A stretch of DNA of 64,000 bases from Sipunculus nudus. Its lineage: Eukaryota > Annelida > Sipuncula > Golfingiida > Sipunculidae. A program made the translations under genes and the position numbers. Numbering within the stretch: the stretch's first letter is position 1; the number at the start of each line of letters is the position of its first letter. The notes beneath the pieces are model-generated. The model saw only the letters and a program-made list of their open reading frames with translations. It was not told where the DNA came from and searched no databases. Shown here piece after piece: positions 23,181 to 35,178 of this stretch. The stretch lies in NCBI GenBank assembly GCA_026874595.1, contig CM049312.1:49849429-49913428 (forward strand), read 5' to 3'.

Positions 23181-23927
23181 ACTATTTGTCTTAATTATTG
23201 AATTTTTCAATTGCAGGTGATATAGCTTGCGTTCGACTGGATATAGTGCCTTGTGATCTATCCCTTCATAGACGAGATCTCACGTGAGGAGAATGGCTGA
23301 GCCCATATATTGTGTATATTGTGTTCTACACACACCGTATTGTGCAAAATATTACCTAGGTGCACGAATTATCATGTATATTGCTCCTAATATACAGACA
23401 CAGTGTCGTTCAAATGGAAAGCTGCAGGCACGGTTTGGTAAATTGTTTGTAGGCAAACACAAGATACATGACTGTAGAAACTTGGCGGTCGGTAGTGGGA
23501 TTCCCATATTATTTTTCGATTAAATCTTTAAAATACAGGTTACAGCAAAATCAACACATTTTCTTGCTGTAAAAAACTAAAGATGCCCTCTGGGCAACAG
23601 ATAAAGTTTGCAATTTTTAGTTACCAGATATAAAATAAAGCAAATTTAGCATCAGAACCCACTTTGCCATCAGCAGAAATGACAAGCAATGAGCACTGAT
23701 AATGTGTAAAAAAAATAATAAGTAAAATTGACACACCACAATGGGGGAAAAAAGCCTTTTGTCACTTAAATTTAACATTTTGATAAATATATTCTATAAA
23801 TATAAAATTATAACAATATTGAATAACAGAATAATATTGTCTAAAAATAAAATTTTGTGTAAAATTAATATATAGGCCTTATATTTAAAAATAAATAAAC
23901 AAAATTCCAACATGGATGACCTTGACA
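23181..23927. other. AT-rich non-coding, no gene supported
   Basis: A pyrimidine-rich stretch ending TTGCAG at about 23217 could be a splice acceptor, but the following frame has no recognisable similarity. I do not call an exon. Confidence 0.35.
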
Positions 23928-24250
23928 CATTTCTAGCACTGCTGACTATAAGTCATCTTAGCTATACTTGTGGTCCATTGTCTTCTGTTTGTCTGTTAGA
24001 CTGGCACGTTTTGAACTACAAATCCAAAATTTGGCATACTGTTAAATGTCCCCAAAATCTCCTACAAAACTGTAAACTGGGTCACTGTGACTTTGTTCCT
24101 TCGTGAAATTTAGGTAAAACCGCAAATTTCCATTAAAAACCTATTATCACACTTCAGGACTCTCTAATTTCAAACCACTTATCTGTTTTTAGCAAACCTG
24201 TTAGCTTATGTGATGGCGCAGCGTCATCCGTCGTAGTCCGTACGTCCACT
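23928..24250 (+). repeat. Family-A fragment followed by family-B 5' fragment
   Basis: GCTGACTATAAGTCATC (family A) begins at 23940. At 24190 it is replaced by TTTTTAGCAAACCTGTTAGC (family-B 5' end), which breaks off after about 55 bp. This places repeat sequence within about 85 bp of a SETD6 exon. Confidence 0.65.
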
Positions 24251-24334
24251 CTTTTTGATTTATAGATAAACGTTCAGAAATACAAAGGTATGGATATACA
24301 AGATTCTGCTGTGATTAATGAACTGTTGTTGCAG

Positions 24335-24479
24335 GTGAGAGTTGGGAGAGAGGGTTCATGCGCTCAGAATGGGATGGTAGCAGTGTGTGACATCCAGAAG
24401 GGAGAGACCCTTTTCACCATCCCAAGAGATCTGCTCCTCACACCAGAGAACTCTAGGATTGCTGATCTGTTGAAGAAAG
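24335..24479 (+). CDS. SETD6: SETD6 exon (N-terminal SET region), partial gene
   Basis: SETD6 is a protein-lysine N-methyltransferase that uses S-adenosylmethionine and acts in the nucleus. This exon encodes about 48 residues beginning VRVGREGSCAQNGMVA and continuing KGETLFTIPRDLLLTPENS. These match the first SET-domain strands of animal SETD6: the G-x-G-like turn, here QNGMVA, then the 'F.IPR..LL' segment. The acceptor is TTGTTGCAG at 24326-24334. The donor is AAG/GTAGAG at 24479/24480. The exon starts in phase 0 and leaves one base of a split codon. An upstream ATG at 24290 is in frame but the acceptor explains the homology boundary better, so the true N-terminus probably lies in another exon that I could not find. 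Family and exon boundaries are inferred by reading, with strong agreement across all three exons. Confidence 0.85.
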
Positions 24480-24765
24480 GTAGAGCTCAAACTAACAAAA
24501 ATTATAACAAACTCCTGCATTTCATGTATTTTAAATGTATATTTTCAAGTAGGATTGATTCTGAATGTTTTTACAAGCTTAAAATATGCATGAATTCCAC
24601 CTTTTCCTCCTTTAATTTGTAGTTAATACCTTGAAAGAACATATTTTTTCATTCAAAGGTAAGGGTCATTTCCTGTGGTTGGCAGTCTATGTATCAAAAT
24701 AAAAATACACATATACTGTTGAATGAGTTGGTGTTTGTAAGCATTTTTTTTAGATTTGGCCTTTT
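24480..24765. other. Start of SETD6 intron, no feature
   Basis: AT-rich intronic sequence directly after the donor. Nothing else seen before the family-A fragment at 24766. Confidence 0.5.
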
Positions 24766-25300
24766 TTAGGCACATGACTATAAGTCATCTGAGCTTTATA
24801 GTCATCTAAGCTGTGGGGATGATCCTTTGTCCATCCAACCATCTGTCCATCTGTTTAACTGCCATGTTATGAAACCATTGGACCTACAAACTTGAAATTT
24901 GACCTACAGTAAGATGTCCCTAAGTCCTTTTATTAAATTTGGAACTGGGTCACTATGACTTTGTTCCTTTGAGATATTAAGGATAAACCTCCCTTTTACT
25001 TTAAAATCCTATTGTTATAGAATTAATTGTATACAAGAAATAAGGTCGCAATTATTTTATTAGCATAAATGTAAAATCATTAGCTAAAGTTTTGCCCAAA
25101 TTAAACAAGGCATATATTTCCTTTAAACACTCTAGATTTAATTTTAAATCATGTATACCCAAAGTTTTGAGTTTTGACATGTCTGAAATTTGAAAGCAAG
25201 AGATTATAAACTGTAGCTTTCATTCAAGTTTTAGAAGACCTTGTCTTTATAAATGTTTTGTTTTCATAAATTGAATTGTGTAGAGTCAGCCACACATTAG
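24766..25300 (+). repeat. Diverged family-A fragment
   Basis: GACTATAAGTCATCTGAGCT at 24776 is partly duplicated. It is followed by family-A core (CAATTGTATAC-like and GTTTTGCCCAA) with many changes. An old copy with neither end intact. Confidence 0.55.
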
Positions 25301-25331
25301 CTTGCCGTAGATCCACATTTTGCCGCGTCAC

Positions 25332-25550
25332 CTAAAGGCCAAACCCATGTTTATAAAATATCTGGAAGGGACCTTCACTGAAGTAAAGAATACCCAAAAC
25401 CTTACTTAATGACCGCACCACATTCAATTCCGGGTGGTGTATTGGAACATGATGAAAATAGGTCCTTTCCTCAAAAGCTAGGCTGCAGCTAGGAACGCTG
25501 CAGTATGCTGATATGCGGTCAGGCATAACAGTTTTGGGAAACAGTTGCAA
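25332..25550 (-). pseudogene. THAP-like zinc-finger fragment
   Basis: A 72-codon frame contains YCSVPSC, then FHHVPIHHPEL. The pattern Cys-x4-Cys followed by F-H-x-x-P resembles the start of a THAP (C2CH) DNA-binding domain, as found in P-element-type transposases and THAP proteins. The rest of the domain (second Cys/His pair, AVPTIF-like motif) is not visible. It is either a decayed transposon exon or a stray match. No partner exon was found. Confidence 0.35.
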
Positions 25551-26105
25551 CTGTGTATGTTGCTTTGCTTTGCTAATTAATTAATTTTATTAATTGGTTT
25601 AACAGCCTGATCTTCCCAATTAGAATAGATGACAATTTGTTCAGTTTATGATGACGCATCCCAGATGACTCGTAGGGCCACAAAATTAATTTGACACATC
25701 AGGAATGCTGGAGAATCTTGCGCCTTTAACTTGGCTAATTACACATCAATGGGGTATCAAAGCATTATATAAGCCAGCGGTACTTTTTGTGATGACAGAC
25801 TTATAACATCAGTCTATACTACAAAACTATACAAAGTCTTTCAATTAACAAACTAAACAAATCAAGCATCAATGTTCACACAGCCTGTACGGGTACTCCC
25901 AGGGTCCTACTGATCATAATATATGCACACTGGTGCCTGATCCATCTACGCCAAGAAAATGCCATATTAAATGATTACAGAACTAGCTGGTTTTGAGGTT
26001 TTTACCTTTGAGCACCATTTATTGTCAATGGGATAAAAGAAGAAGTATCTGAATGTGAACGCATTTTAAATGCCAAAGAACATGTGGTCTTTGGTTATCT
26101 TTTGT
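25551..26105. other. Intronic non-coding, nothing recognised
   Basis: Sequence with no repeats shared inside the window and no convincing frame. Confidence 0.4.
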
Positions 26106-26470
26106 TTTTCATTTTTAGCTCAGCTGACTGTAAGTCATCAGAGCTATAGCAATCACTCTTCTTCTGTTGTCTGGCCGGCCATCAAGCCGTCTGTCCGTTA
26201 ACAAGGCACAAATCGTAATCACTGGACCTGGAATCTTCTAACTTTATATCTAGAGAGATCCATGAAAAATCTCCTTGGAAACCTGGAATGAGGTCTCTAT
26301 TGCCCATATTCTTTAAGCTATGGGGCTCCGAAGTACCCCCCCAGAATAATGAAAAATTTGATACAAAAGCTCAAATATCTGAATATCTAATGCATTGATC
26401 ACCATGATTCTTTGCATGGATATTGATCATCAAGTTTTTCATCAGTTTCTACAGACTGGTGCCGCCACCT
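26106..26470 (+). repeat. Family-A' unit (variant of A)
   Basis: Begins TTTTTAGCTCAGCTGACTG. The interior differs from family A (GAGGTCTCTATTGCCCATA) and ends in CTGGTGCCGCCACCTGTATT. The same variant is at 55379-55736 and in tandem at 57668-58706. Confidence 0.7.
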
Positions 26471-27857
26471 GTATTTTTAGCAAACCTGTGAGCTTATGCG
26501 ATGGTGCAGTGTCATGCGGTATGCGTCGTGCGTTGTCTGTACGTTAACCATAGCTATCTAAAAAATGGCAGGAGCTAGCATCACCAATTTTTTTGCTATG
26601 AACAAACGAACACAAAACCTGCAAGACTTAGTCAAAATTAGTACTCCACAGAATGTGAAATATATGATTATATGCATCCGTAATAATTTTACATATATTC
26701 CTGATTTCTTTTTAGCGAACCTGTGAGCTTATGCGATGGTGCGGCGGCGTCCGCCATCTGTCGTGCATTGTGCCTTGTGCGTCGTCTGTACATTAACCAT
26801 AGCTATCTCAAAAATGGCAGGAGCTAGCATCACCAATTTTTTTGCAAATATTCAGTCATCCAAAAAACTATATCGGATTTTGTTTATTTTTTTTTCCAAC
26901 TGCATTTTCTGAGATTTTATAGGGAAAAAGCCAAAAAAAGCTTCAAAAATCTTTTTCTCCGAAACTGTCCAGCCAAATTGTCCAGTATTTTACAGAAATG
27001 ATCCCTGGAACAGTCTTTCTCAAGTTTGTTCGAATGGTTCTAGTTTGGAGAATTTTGGTTAAGTTACAGGAGGTTGAACTTGGTCACCTGTCCAAAAAAG
27101 CACACTAAAATTAAAATCTCAGAAATGGCTAGAGCTATCATCACCATATTTTATGCCAATGTTTGTCACATATGTCATATCTGAAATACAGGTATTGGTG
27201 GCGCCAACAACATTGGTCTGTTTTTTACAAGCAAAAATGTAATTTTAGACTCTTCTAGCTTATACACTGTTTTATGATGAAACTGTTAAGCTGATTGGTT
27301 TAAACTTTACAAGAATTATTCTGTGGTAGGGTAAATGCAGCTTTAAAAAAACAGTGTTGCAAATTGAAAAAGGTTTTCTGTGTTTGAAAATAGATTTGAC
27401 AACATGCTGAGTTTCAGCAGCCAAGTCAAGTGGTCACTCAGTACAACCAGGTGGGGTCCAGACATCACCATGGCAACTGACCTGGCTCCGTCTGGTGTCT
27501 AGACAATGTGTCTAGACGTCTAGATGCTGTGTCTAGATGCAGAATTCCCAGATTAGAACTATATGATCTATATCTTTCAACTGTTTGAAAAAAATTGGTT
27601 TGCATTTTTAGCCAATCTGTGAGCTTATGCAATGGTGTGGCGTCGTCCATCTTCTGTCGTCCGTCGTGTGTCATAGCTGTCTCAAAAAGGGCAGGAGCTA
27701 GCATCACCAAATTTTTTGCAAAAATTTTTTCATCTAAAAAATTTTATTGGAATTTGCTTATTTCTTAGCTTACTGCATTTTTAGTGAACCTGTGAGCTTA
27801 TGCGATGGTGTGGCGTCTGTCCTCTGTCCTCCGTCGTCTGTACGTTAACCCATACTA
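26471..27857 (+). repeat. Series of family-B 5' modules
   Basis: Family-B 5' ends (TTTTTAGCnAACCTGTGAGC) occur at about 26475, 26711, 27607 and 27780, each with only part of the core behind it. At 26597-26710 there is a piece of repeat R with the same R/B junction as at 15888-16010. Confidence 0.65.
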
Positions 27858-29261
27858 CCGTAAAATCTCCACTTAAAACCGCACTTCCGATTAAAACCGC
27901 ACCCAGACTTCGCCGAAATTCCAGGTGAGACACTGCGAGGGGCTCAAATACTAAGAACCCCCCTTTAAAACCGCACCAACTTTCGCTACGGAATGATATG
28001 TCAAAAGACACAATCAAGCTATCATCTAGAAATGAACACGCGTAGGTTGCGACTCGGCCATTCCTGTCCACTTTAAAATTCCTTGGGCATTTTATTTAAA
28101 CACATCATAACACTTTTGTGCAGGGTCACTCAAGCATGAAGTTTGGAGAGATGTAAGAGCCGGTGAACCTCTGCCTGTTTATACAGATTTTATATTCCTT
28201 GCCGTATTTTTGGTTGCTACTGATTTGTCATTATATTTTAGAAAAAAATATTCTGCTGATCCATTTCAAGTCACTGTATATTTTAATTCTAAAAGTAATA
28301 TTTTTAAACCTTAATTTTTGATGAAAATTCCATTTTCTGGTATTACTCGGAAGATTCAAATCATTTTCATACCGGTTACTTTGGTATTATCTTCATCACA
28401 TGGTACGTTGACATCGCTCCATGTCACAATTTGCTTGTGCATTTGAAAACATCGCTGGTCAACTTAACTAAATATCAAAGTAACTGAAGTTACCCTGTGG
28501 AGATACGCACGTATAGGAAACATGACGCTTGAAAACGAGTGAGTTTAAGGTAGAATTAAAGTGGCCAGTCAGGGTAAGTTTTTTTCCTGAAGAAAGTTTC
28601 TGTGTGGGGAGCCATTTTTTCAAGGCAGTGTTCGCGCAAGGCACGCTGGGACGAAATAGGTGGCTGTTCTGTTTACCACCCACCGCGTACAGCCGTTCAA
28701 AATATTCTTAGCAGAATACCGGGGCGTTTCAGCACATGGCGGCACTCAAACTTGATTTTAAAACGATCGTCTGCCATTGTATGACTCTTTATGATGTAAG
28801 CTTTTTATTCATTTTACTTTTTAAACAAATAATTATTGCTAAATAATGCCGCAAATGGGTTTAAAGTAGGCTTATATTTCAATTTTGCTTGACCATGCCC
28901 AACGAAGTGGGCCGCTGTTACAGCAGGGTTGTTGTGAACGTATTATTTGGTGACAATTACCAAGATTTATAACAAGTTATATATCACAAGAAAACTAATC
29001 AGCAATATTTAATTTATAAATAACATATAATCGTAAATAATACATTTACACACGGCTCCCATGCATGCGAGACTGCTGCTAAGAACGGCCTTCAAAAGTT
29101 GCAATATTATCGGCCACTCGCCAGCCCAAAAACAATGTCTGTCAGGAAGATATTCAGGAAACCCTTAGAGTATAAACTGCACGGTGCATTCAGGAAATCA
29201 ACCTGATTTCAAGATTTTAAATTTCTTGATTAAACCGCGGTTTTAAGTGGAGATTTTACAG
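27858..29261. mobile_element. Non-autonomous DNA element with TA target (1404 bp)
   Basis: Inverted termini: CCGTAAAATCTCCACTTAAA at the left and the complement CTGTAAAATCTCCACTTAAA at the right. TA duplicates lie at 27856-27857 and 29262-29263. TTAAAACCGCA recurs three times near the left end. It sits in family-B sequence CCCATAC-TA-TCTT. The uninterrupted version CCCATACTATCTTGAAAA is at about 45060 and 48647. No transposase seen. Confidence 0.9.
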
Positions 29262-29263
29262 TA

Positions 29264-30471
29264 TCTTAAAAACAGCAAGAGTTATCATCACAAAATCTTA
29301 TGCAAAAAATTAGTCATCTAAAAAACTCAATTGGATTTTGCTTATTCATTAGTTAACTGCATTTTCTTAGATTTTATAGGGAAAAAGCTAAAAAAGCTTA
29401 AAAAATCTTCTTCTCCAAAACTGTTCAGCCAAATTGTCAAATATTTCACAGAAATGATTCCTGGAACAATCTCTCTCACGTTTGTTATAATGGTTTAAGT
29501 TTGGTGATTTTTCGACGAGTTGCAGGAAGTTGAACTTAGTCATTTGTCAAAAAGAGCATACTAAAATTTCAATCTCAGAAATGGCTGGAGCTATCATTAC
29601 CAAATTTTAGGCCAATCTTGGTCACATGAGTTGTATCTGAAATTGAGGTATTGGTTGCGCCACCTGCATCGGCCTTTTTTGTAGGGGGGTCATCAGTGCC
29701 TGTATCACACTGAGGGCTACAAAGAACTTCTTCTCTGAAACCATATGGCCAAATTGTTTAATATCCCACAGAAATGATCTTAGGGTAGTGCTTTCTGAAG
29801 TTTGTTCAAATGGTTTCAGTTCAGTGTCTTTTGGCTGAATTATGGGAAGCTGAATTTAGTCATATGCCATAACAGCCCATTTCAGCTCAGTGGCTACAAA
29901 GATATTCTTCTTAAAAACCACTGGGCCAAATTCTTAAATCCCACACATTAATTATCCTTAGATGTTGATAATTCAATTTTGTTCAAATGGTTTTGGTTCA
30001 GTGATTTTTGGCTGAGTGATGGGAAGCTTAACTTAGCCATTTTGCTGTATTTTCTTATATGAGTTATAAACCTGTAAACCGTTTTTCGACTGACACCAGA
30101 GGCCAATTTGTTTAATATTTTACAAGAATAATCCCCTGAATAATTCTTATAATAATTATCTTTTATGGTTCCCAAGAATGAATTTTGGCTGTATTATAAT
30201 CATTGAATTAAGTCATTTTACCATATATGTTAGCTGTGTAAAGCAGATTCATCTAGCCTGGCACCAGTTTATCAGCATCCGTTACATCATGCCTTCAGAC
30301 ATATAGATTTCAGGTTATCAATGGTTAATTTTGACAAGAATGATTTTTTAAAGCTTTTAAAAAAATATAGATTTATGATTTTAGATATTCTTCATGCCAG
30401 GCAATATTAACAATCACAGGTATACAGCTCTCTGTGGGTATATAAAGACAGCTATACATAGATTATAAATA
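29264..30471 (+). repeat. Family-B core, continued
   Basis: Follows directly from 27780-27857 once the TA element is removed. It includes TTGGTTGCGCCACCTGCATC at about 29652 and a single 177-type unit. Confidence 0.75.
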
Positions 30472-31704
30472 CAGTCGCGACTTGACATTCCGACCCTTAA
30501 CAATCCGGAAACCTTGCAATCCGACGGTATTTTGCAATAAACGAACGGGACCCATAGAAATTAGCCTTGACAAACCGACAGCCTTGGATTCCGACTCCGA
30601 CATGACATTTCCCGACACAAACAAGGATACCAACGTATTTTCTGACTTGACAATCCGACCCTTAACAATCCGGAAACCTTGCAATCCGACGGTATTTTGC
30701 AATAAACGAACGGGACCCATAGAAATTAGCCTTGACAAACCGACAGCCTTGGATTCCGACTCCGACATGACATTTCCCGACACAAACAAGGATACCGACG
30801 TATTTTCTGACTTGACAATCCGACCGGTATATTATCCTTCGATGTCAGTCTTCGGGCTCATGCACACTGCACCCTGATAAATTAGGCATGAAATGCAGCT
30901 ATGCGTACTGTTTTAACTGTAGCCTACAAAAGAACTAATTATTGTGTCAATTTGGTCCACTAATTAAGTCAGTTTACATCCGTATATGGCACACATGAAC
31001 CTCTCGGTGTGTGGAATACGCTGAGGTGGAGAACGGTGTCGAGGAACTTTTCCAGGCACTCAACAGCGCGGACCATGTGACTGAGGAACGATACCTCGTA
31101 TTAGACAACATGGAGCCCACAGAAGCAATGCCGACGGCCGGCAGTACCAGTAACTCACAGAGACACGATTGGGGGAATGGAAACAGGGCTACGGTTTATT
31201 GAGGAGTAGGGCTTTGCTGCAGGGGACTTTGACACTGACCGTTTAGAAAAGTCCGTGAAAATGAAAAAAATAAAAGAACAAGATACCAGACAGATATGCT
31301 TGCATTCTTTATACGCACACGAACTTAGTAGATCAACCACTGGTTCATATATATACATTTAGTTAATGTTTGTTCAGAAATATAAGCATATCTCATAATT
31401 GTAGAATCTGCATAGGTCGTCAATTTTGACGAGCGTAGTATATATAGACACGTATATAAGAAATAAAAAAACAGTACTCTATGACGGATGTTTTTTATTT
31501 TCTAATTCACATTAATCATAACAATATCATATACGTAGTTTATTATAACAAAATACTTAATGAATTATAACAAGTCCTCCAAACATTTAGATCACATTGT
31601 ATCTTTACCCTCCGTCATCTTTATTGATTTGACAGTCCGACAGCCTTGCAATCCGACGTAAATTAGCGTATAACATTTAGTGTCGGATTTTCAAGTCACG
31701 ACTG
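30472..31704. mobile_element. Tigger/pogo-like element with TA target (1233 bp)
   Basis: Ends are CAGTCGCGACTTGACATTCC and the complement CAGTCGTGACTTGAAAATCC. Flanks are TA at 30470-30471 and TT (probably a mutated TA) at 31705-31706. The empty site, ATTATAAATAATAGGTATCC, is in another family-B copy at about 49840. The CAGT start with TA target fits the pogo/Tigger group. A short acidic frame at 31011-31202 (VEELFQALNSADHV..) could be a decayed transposase tail, but this is weak. Confidence 0.8.
30482..30826 (+). repeat. Two tandem 165-bp units in the Tigger-like element
   Basis: TTGACAnTCCGACCCTTAAC at 30482 and 30647. The two units are nearly identical and rich in CCGAC. Open frames on both strands across this block are products of the repeat. 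Confidence 0.9.
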
Positions 31705-32346
31705 TTATTGGTATCCATTCTCAACTTAATTCAAGAATTTGCCATCAGTGAGATGTATCTGTATTATCATTTTGCGTTCAATATCTTTATATGTATCTGT
31801 AGTAATTTTTAGTGAACCTGTGAGCTAATTCTATGTTGTGGCGGCGTCCGTAGTCCATCATCTGTACGTTTACCCATACTATTCAAAAATGACTGGAGCT
31901 AGCATCATGAAATTAAATGCAAAAATTTAACCATCTGAAAAACTCTGCATTTTCTTAGATTTTAATGAGAAAAAAATAAAATACCTTTAAAAATCTTCTC
32001 CGATGAAACGGTCAAGCCAAATTGTTCAATATTTCACAGAAATAATCTTTTATATCTTCTCTTACAAGGTTGTTCAAATGGTTCGAGTTTGGTCAATTTT
32101 GGCCGAGTAACAGGAAGTTGAACTTAGTCAGCTTTTTTTTTAACTCATTTTTTATGGGCAAAAAACCTCAAAATTTTAACCTCTTTCAGCTTAAAATATT
32201 TGTGATGAAACTGTCAAGTTGTATTGTTCCATTTTTCAAAAGAAGTATCCTAGGACATGGTTCTTTCAATCATATCAGAATAGATTGAGTTTGTTGATTT
32301 TTGGTTGAGTCGTGAAAAGCTTAAATTGGTCTTATGGCCATTATTA

Positions 32347-34363
32347 CCGTATTCGACATAATAAGCACCCCGGGCGCTCTCAAAATTAAATTTTTCTAAA
32401 TTTTTTTTATACCCTAATAAGCGCGCCCCCCCCCCCCACATCTGCCAACTTCCAAAGTGCATTACGATCCTCCAATGTAAACTGCGGCTTGTGTACACGT
32501 GTTTGACTTCACAGCACATTCAGGACAATTCAGAAAAAAAAAATGGTTGTGTAATCCAAGTGATACCGATTTGAAGACGATTTTATTTTGTGTTGCATGA
32601 GAGAATTGTCTGAATGACTACAGTTCGAGATTTCCTTTGCAGGTGAAGAGGAAAAATAAGGATGGTAATAAATGAACGCTTTTATAAAAGTCAACGCCTA
32701 ATAAGGTAGCACAATGTTTAAAATGTTCATATAAAAATATATAAAACAGTATTTATTTGAATGATGAAAAAAAAAATAATACGGGACATCGGTACCCCGA
32801 TTATGTCAGTCACCTTGCGCAAATACCTTTGACAGCTGAGCCGATTAATGACATTGAATGGCATCGACAATAATTGTATTTTTTGTCTTTCATTGTGCTT
32901 GATATTACATGCAAAAGTTAAAAAAAAACTGAAATACTGGCCCTCAGACTCCTGCGTATTATATTTACTTCAGTGCGTATACGAACCAAATCCGGGGTTT
33001 TGTTTTGAAATTGTTAGGAAATTTGTCATATTTATATCCCGCGGAAACACGGTCCCTTTCTTGAACTTTGTTGACCCGTTATAATACATTCATTTTCTCG
33101 ACGTAGTCCAATAAAACAAGCTTGACAAACATTGTCACCTGAGGAAAGGCCACTTCATATTTATAATTATAAATGCGTTACTGGTTGTCTTGTAATTGAA
33201 GTGCCATGAGCGAGTCTCCGTGTATGTCAGTGTGCAAGCAAGCTGACAGCGTCCGCATTCACTGGACTCGTGAACATTTTATGCAGTAAATACGGCACCA
33301 TATGAAAAAATCATCCTTGTTTTAACATGCATATTACGTGCTACTGGATGGCACTTGGTTAGGCAAATTCCCAGCATCCCTTGCGCGAGCGCTGTATACA
33401 CACAGATTAACCCAGGGCACTGGGATCTTGAGAACACGGGTAAGCCCTGCACGCTGTCAGCGGCATCGACAATTATATTACTGTGTACATGTTTCAAGTG
33501 AATTACCAAGATATTTTTTGGCAAAAAATACATTAAAACTTATATATTATCAGGATTGGGAATTCCGTTTTGGTCCGTCAATTCCGTCCGCGGTCGCGTA
33601 AATTCACTGGCTCTACTGTCAGAAGGGCTTTCATATATTGATTCTGTTAAAATCCCTGTGTCAATGCGGCAAGGGCAAACCTTTTCTTACCAATTATTTA
33701 ACTATGTGCACATGGAAATCTGATGTATAAACGATAAATTCAAACAAAAACAAAGCATTGTAATGCTCTTTATTGAGTGTATATTACCACCATACGGACA
33801 TGATCACTTATATTCACGGCATCAAGTTCGGCTGACGTAATAATTCACATTGCCGTAAATTATCCTTGGCGGCCCTGAGGAGGCTGAGAAACTTGTACCA
33901 GTGTATAAGACGGCCGCCCTTCTTTGCCAATATTTAAGGATAAAATTTATCGCCCATCACGAGCAAATACGGTAAGTAATATATGTTTCATTGCATAATA
34001 CATCCACATACGTACCTGAATTCAGGTCACCCGATCAGCATGGCCACCTGCAGGGTCTGCCTTCATGGACACCGTCATCCAGTGTTATCTATGATACACT
34101 TGACCACTGATTCTGTTATGTGTAACTAATATTATTATTATATTAGATGATAAAGCTTAACGGAGATTGAATAAAAACTGGTGGTAACTTTTAAGCTTGG
34201 CGGGGAGAAATGAAAGCATTACGTTGTCCTGTGTTATATTGGCTAGGGAGAAAAGTGAGGTTAGGATGGCTCATCCTTTAGTTTCATAAAGTGATCTCCA
34301 AAATCCGGTGGGGGGGGGCGAGGGCGCTTATTACGGGAGGGGCGCTTATTACGTCGAATAAGG
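32347..34363. mobile_element. Non-autonomous DNA element with TA target (2017 bp)
   Basis: Inverted termini are CCGTATTCGACATAATAAGC and the complement CCTTATTCGACGTAATAAGC, with TA at 32345-32346 and 34364-34365. TAATAAGCGC-type motifs recur at both ends, next to C- and G-runs. The empty site TGGCCATTAGTATGTCTAAT is at about 52830. No transposase frame. Confidence 0.9.
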
Positions 34364-34538
34364 TATGTGTATTTCAAACTGAGGACTGCAATAGTGTTCT
34401 TCTACAAAATTATTGTTTCAATTACATTTTCTGTAACATTGCACAAAAATTATTCTTAGGTGGCTTTTGTTCAAGTTTACTTGATTAAATTTTGGCAGAA
34501 CTATTGGACCTTTAACAATGAAAGGTCTGCATCTTTTA

Positions 34539-35178
34539 TTGTATCCCCAAAGGCGGGGGATACTATGTTTTCATACCGGTCCCCCAGCCGCCGCCGCGTA
34601 TAAATCTTTTTGGCGCGATAACTCAAAAAATATTTCACTGATCTTTACCAAACTAGGTGTATGTATAGATATGGGTAAGAGGACAACGCCTATTTAAAAT
34701 GAGGTCATGACCTTGATAAGGAGTATGTCCTTGACCTTGAATAGGTCCAATTTTGGGAAAAATCACACAAATTCTTAAATATCTCAAGTAATCTTCCATG
34801 GATTGGTCCAAAAATCAACTTGACCAAAGATCTTGGATAGTGTTGTCATGTACCGGAAACTGATAGCGCCACCTGTTTTTCTTTTACCTGTTTTCGTGCC
34901 GTTTAATACCCCATCATTGCTACTTAACAGTACTGTGAGCATTATAAGTCAAAAACTAATGGACAGGTTTCTTTCATATTACGCATATACATAGACATTG
35001 CTTAGGGGATGATGTATATTGAAATTGGGGTCATGACCTTTTCTATGAGAAGGACCTTTTCTATGAGTGTGGTCTGATATTAATTGTTGCTGAAGATGGG
35101 GGGGGGGGGGCTATTCTTAAAGGGGGGGATTTATTGTCTGGGGATACTATGGCACCTGCGGTGCCAAGAAATATCTAG
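34539..35178 (+). mobile_element. Family-D Helentron-like element, complete (640 bp)
   Basis: Starts TTGTATCCCC and folds on GGGGGATAC. At the 3' side GGGGATAC recurs, followed by the hairpin GGCACC-TGC-GGTGCC and then AAGAAATATCTAG. It has one core unit with AGCGCCACCTG and a G13 run near 35098. The flanks CATCTTTTA and TTATTCTGGATA join as CATCTTTTATTATTCTAGA in the related copy at about 52977. The insertion is therefore exact, between two T's, with no duplication. Confidence 0.85.

Noticed and set aside
23217-23523. Possible exon after TTGCAG at 23217
   Set aside because: The frame lacks similarity to the expected SETD6 N-terminus and to anything else recognised.
30482-30877. 131-codon frame and a 108-codon frame on the opposite strand
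   Set aside because: Both are products of two tandem 165-bp units inside a DNA transposon.
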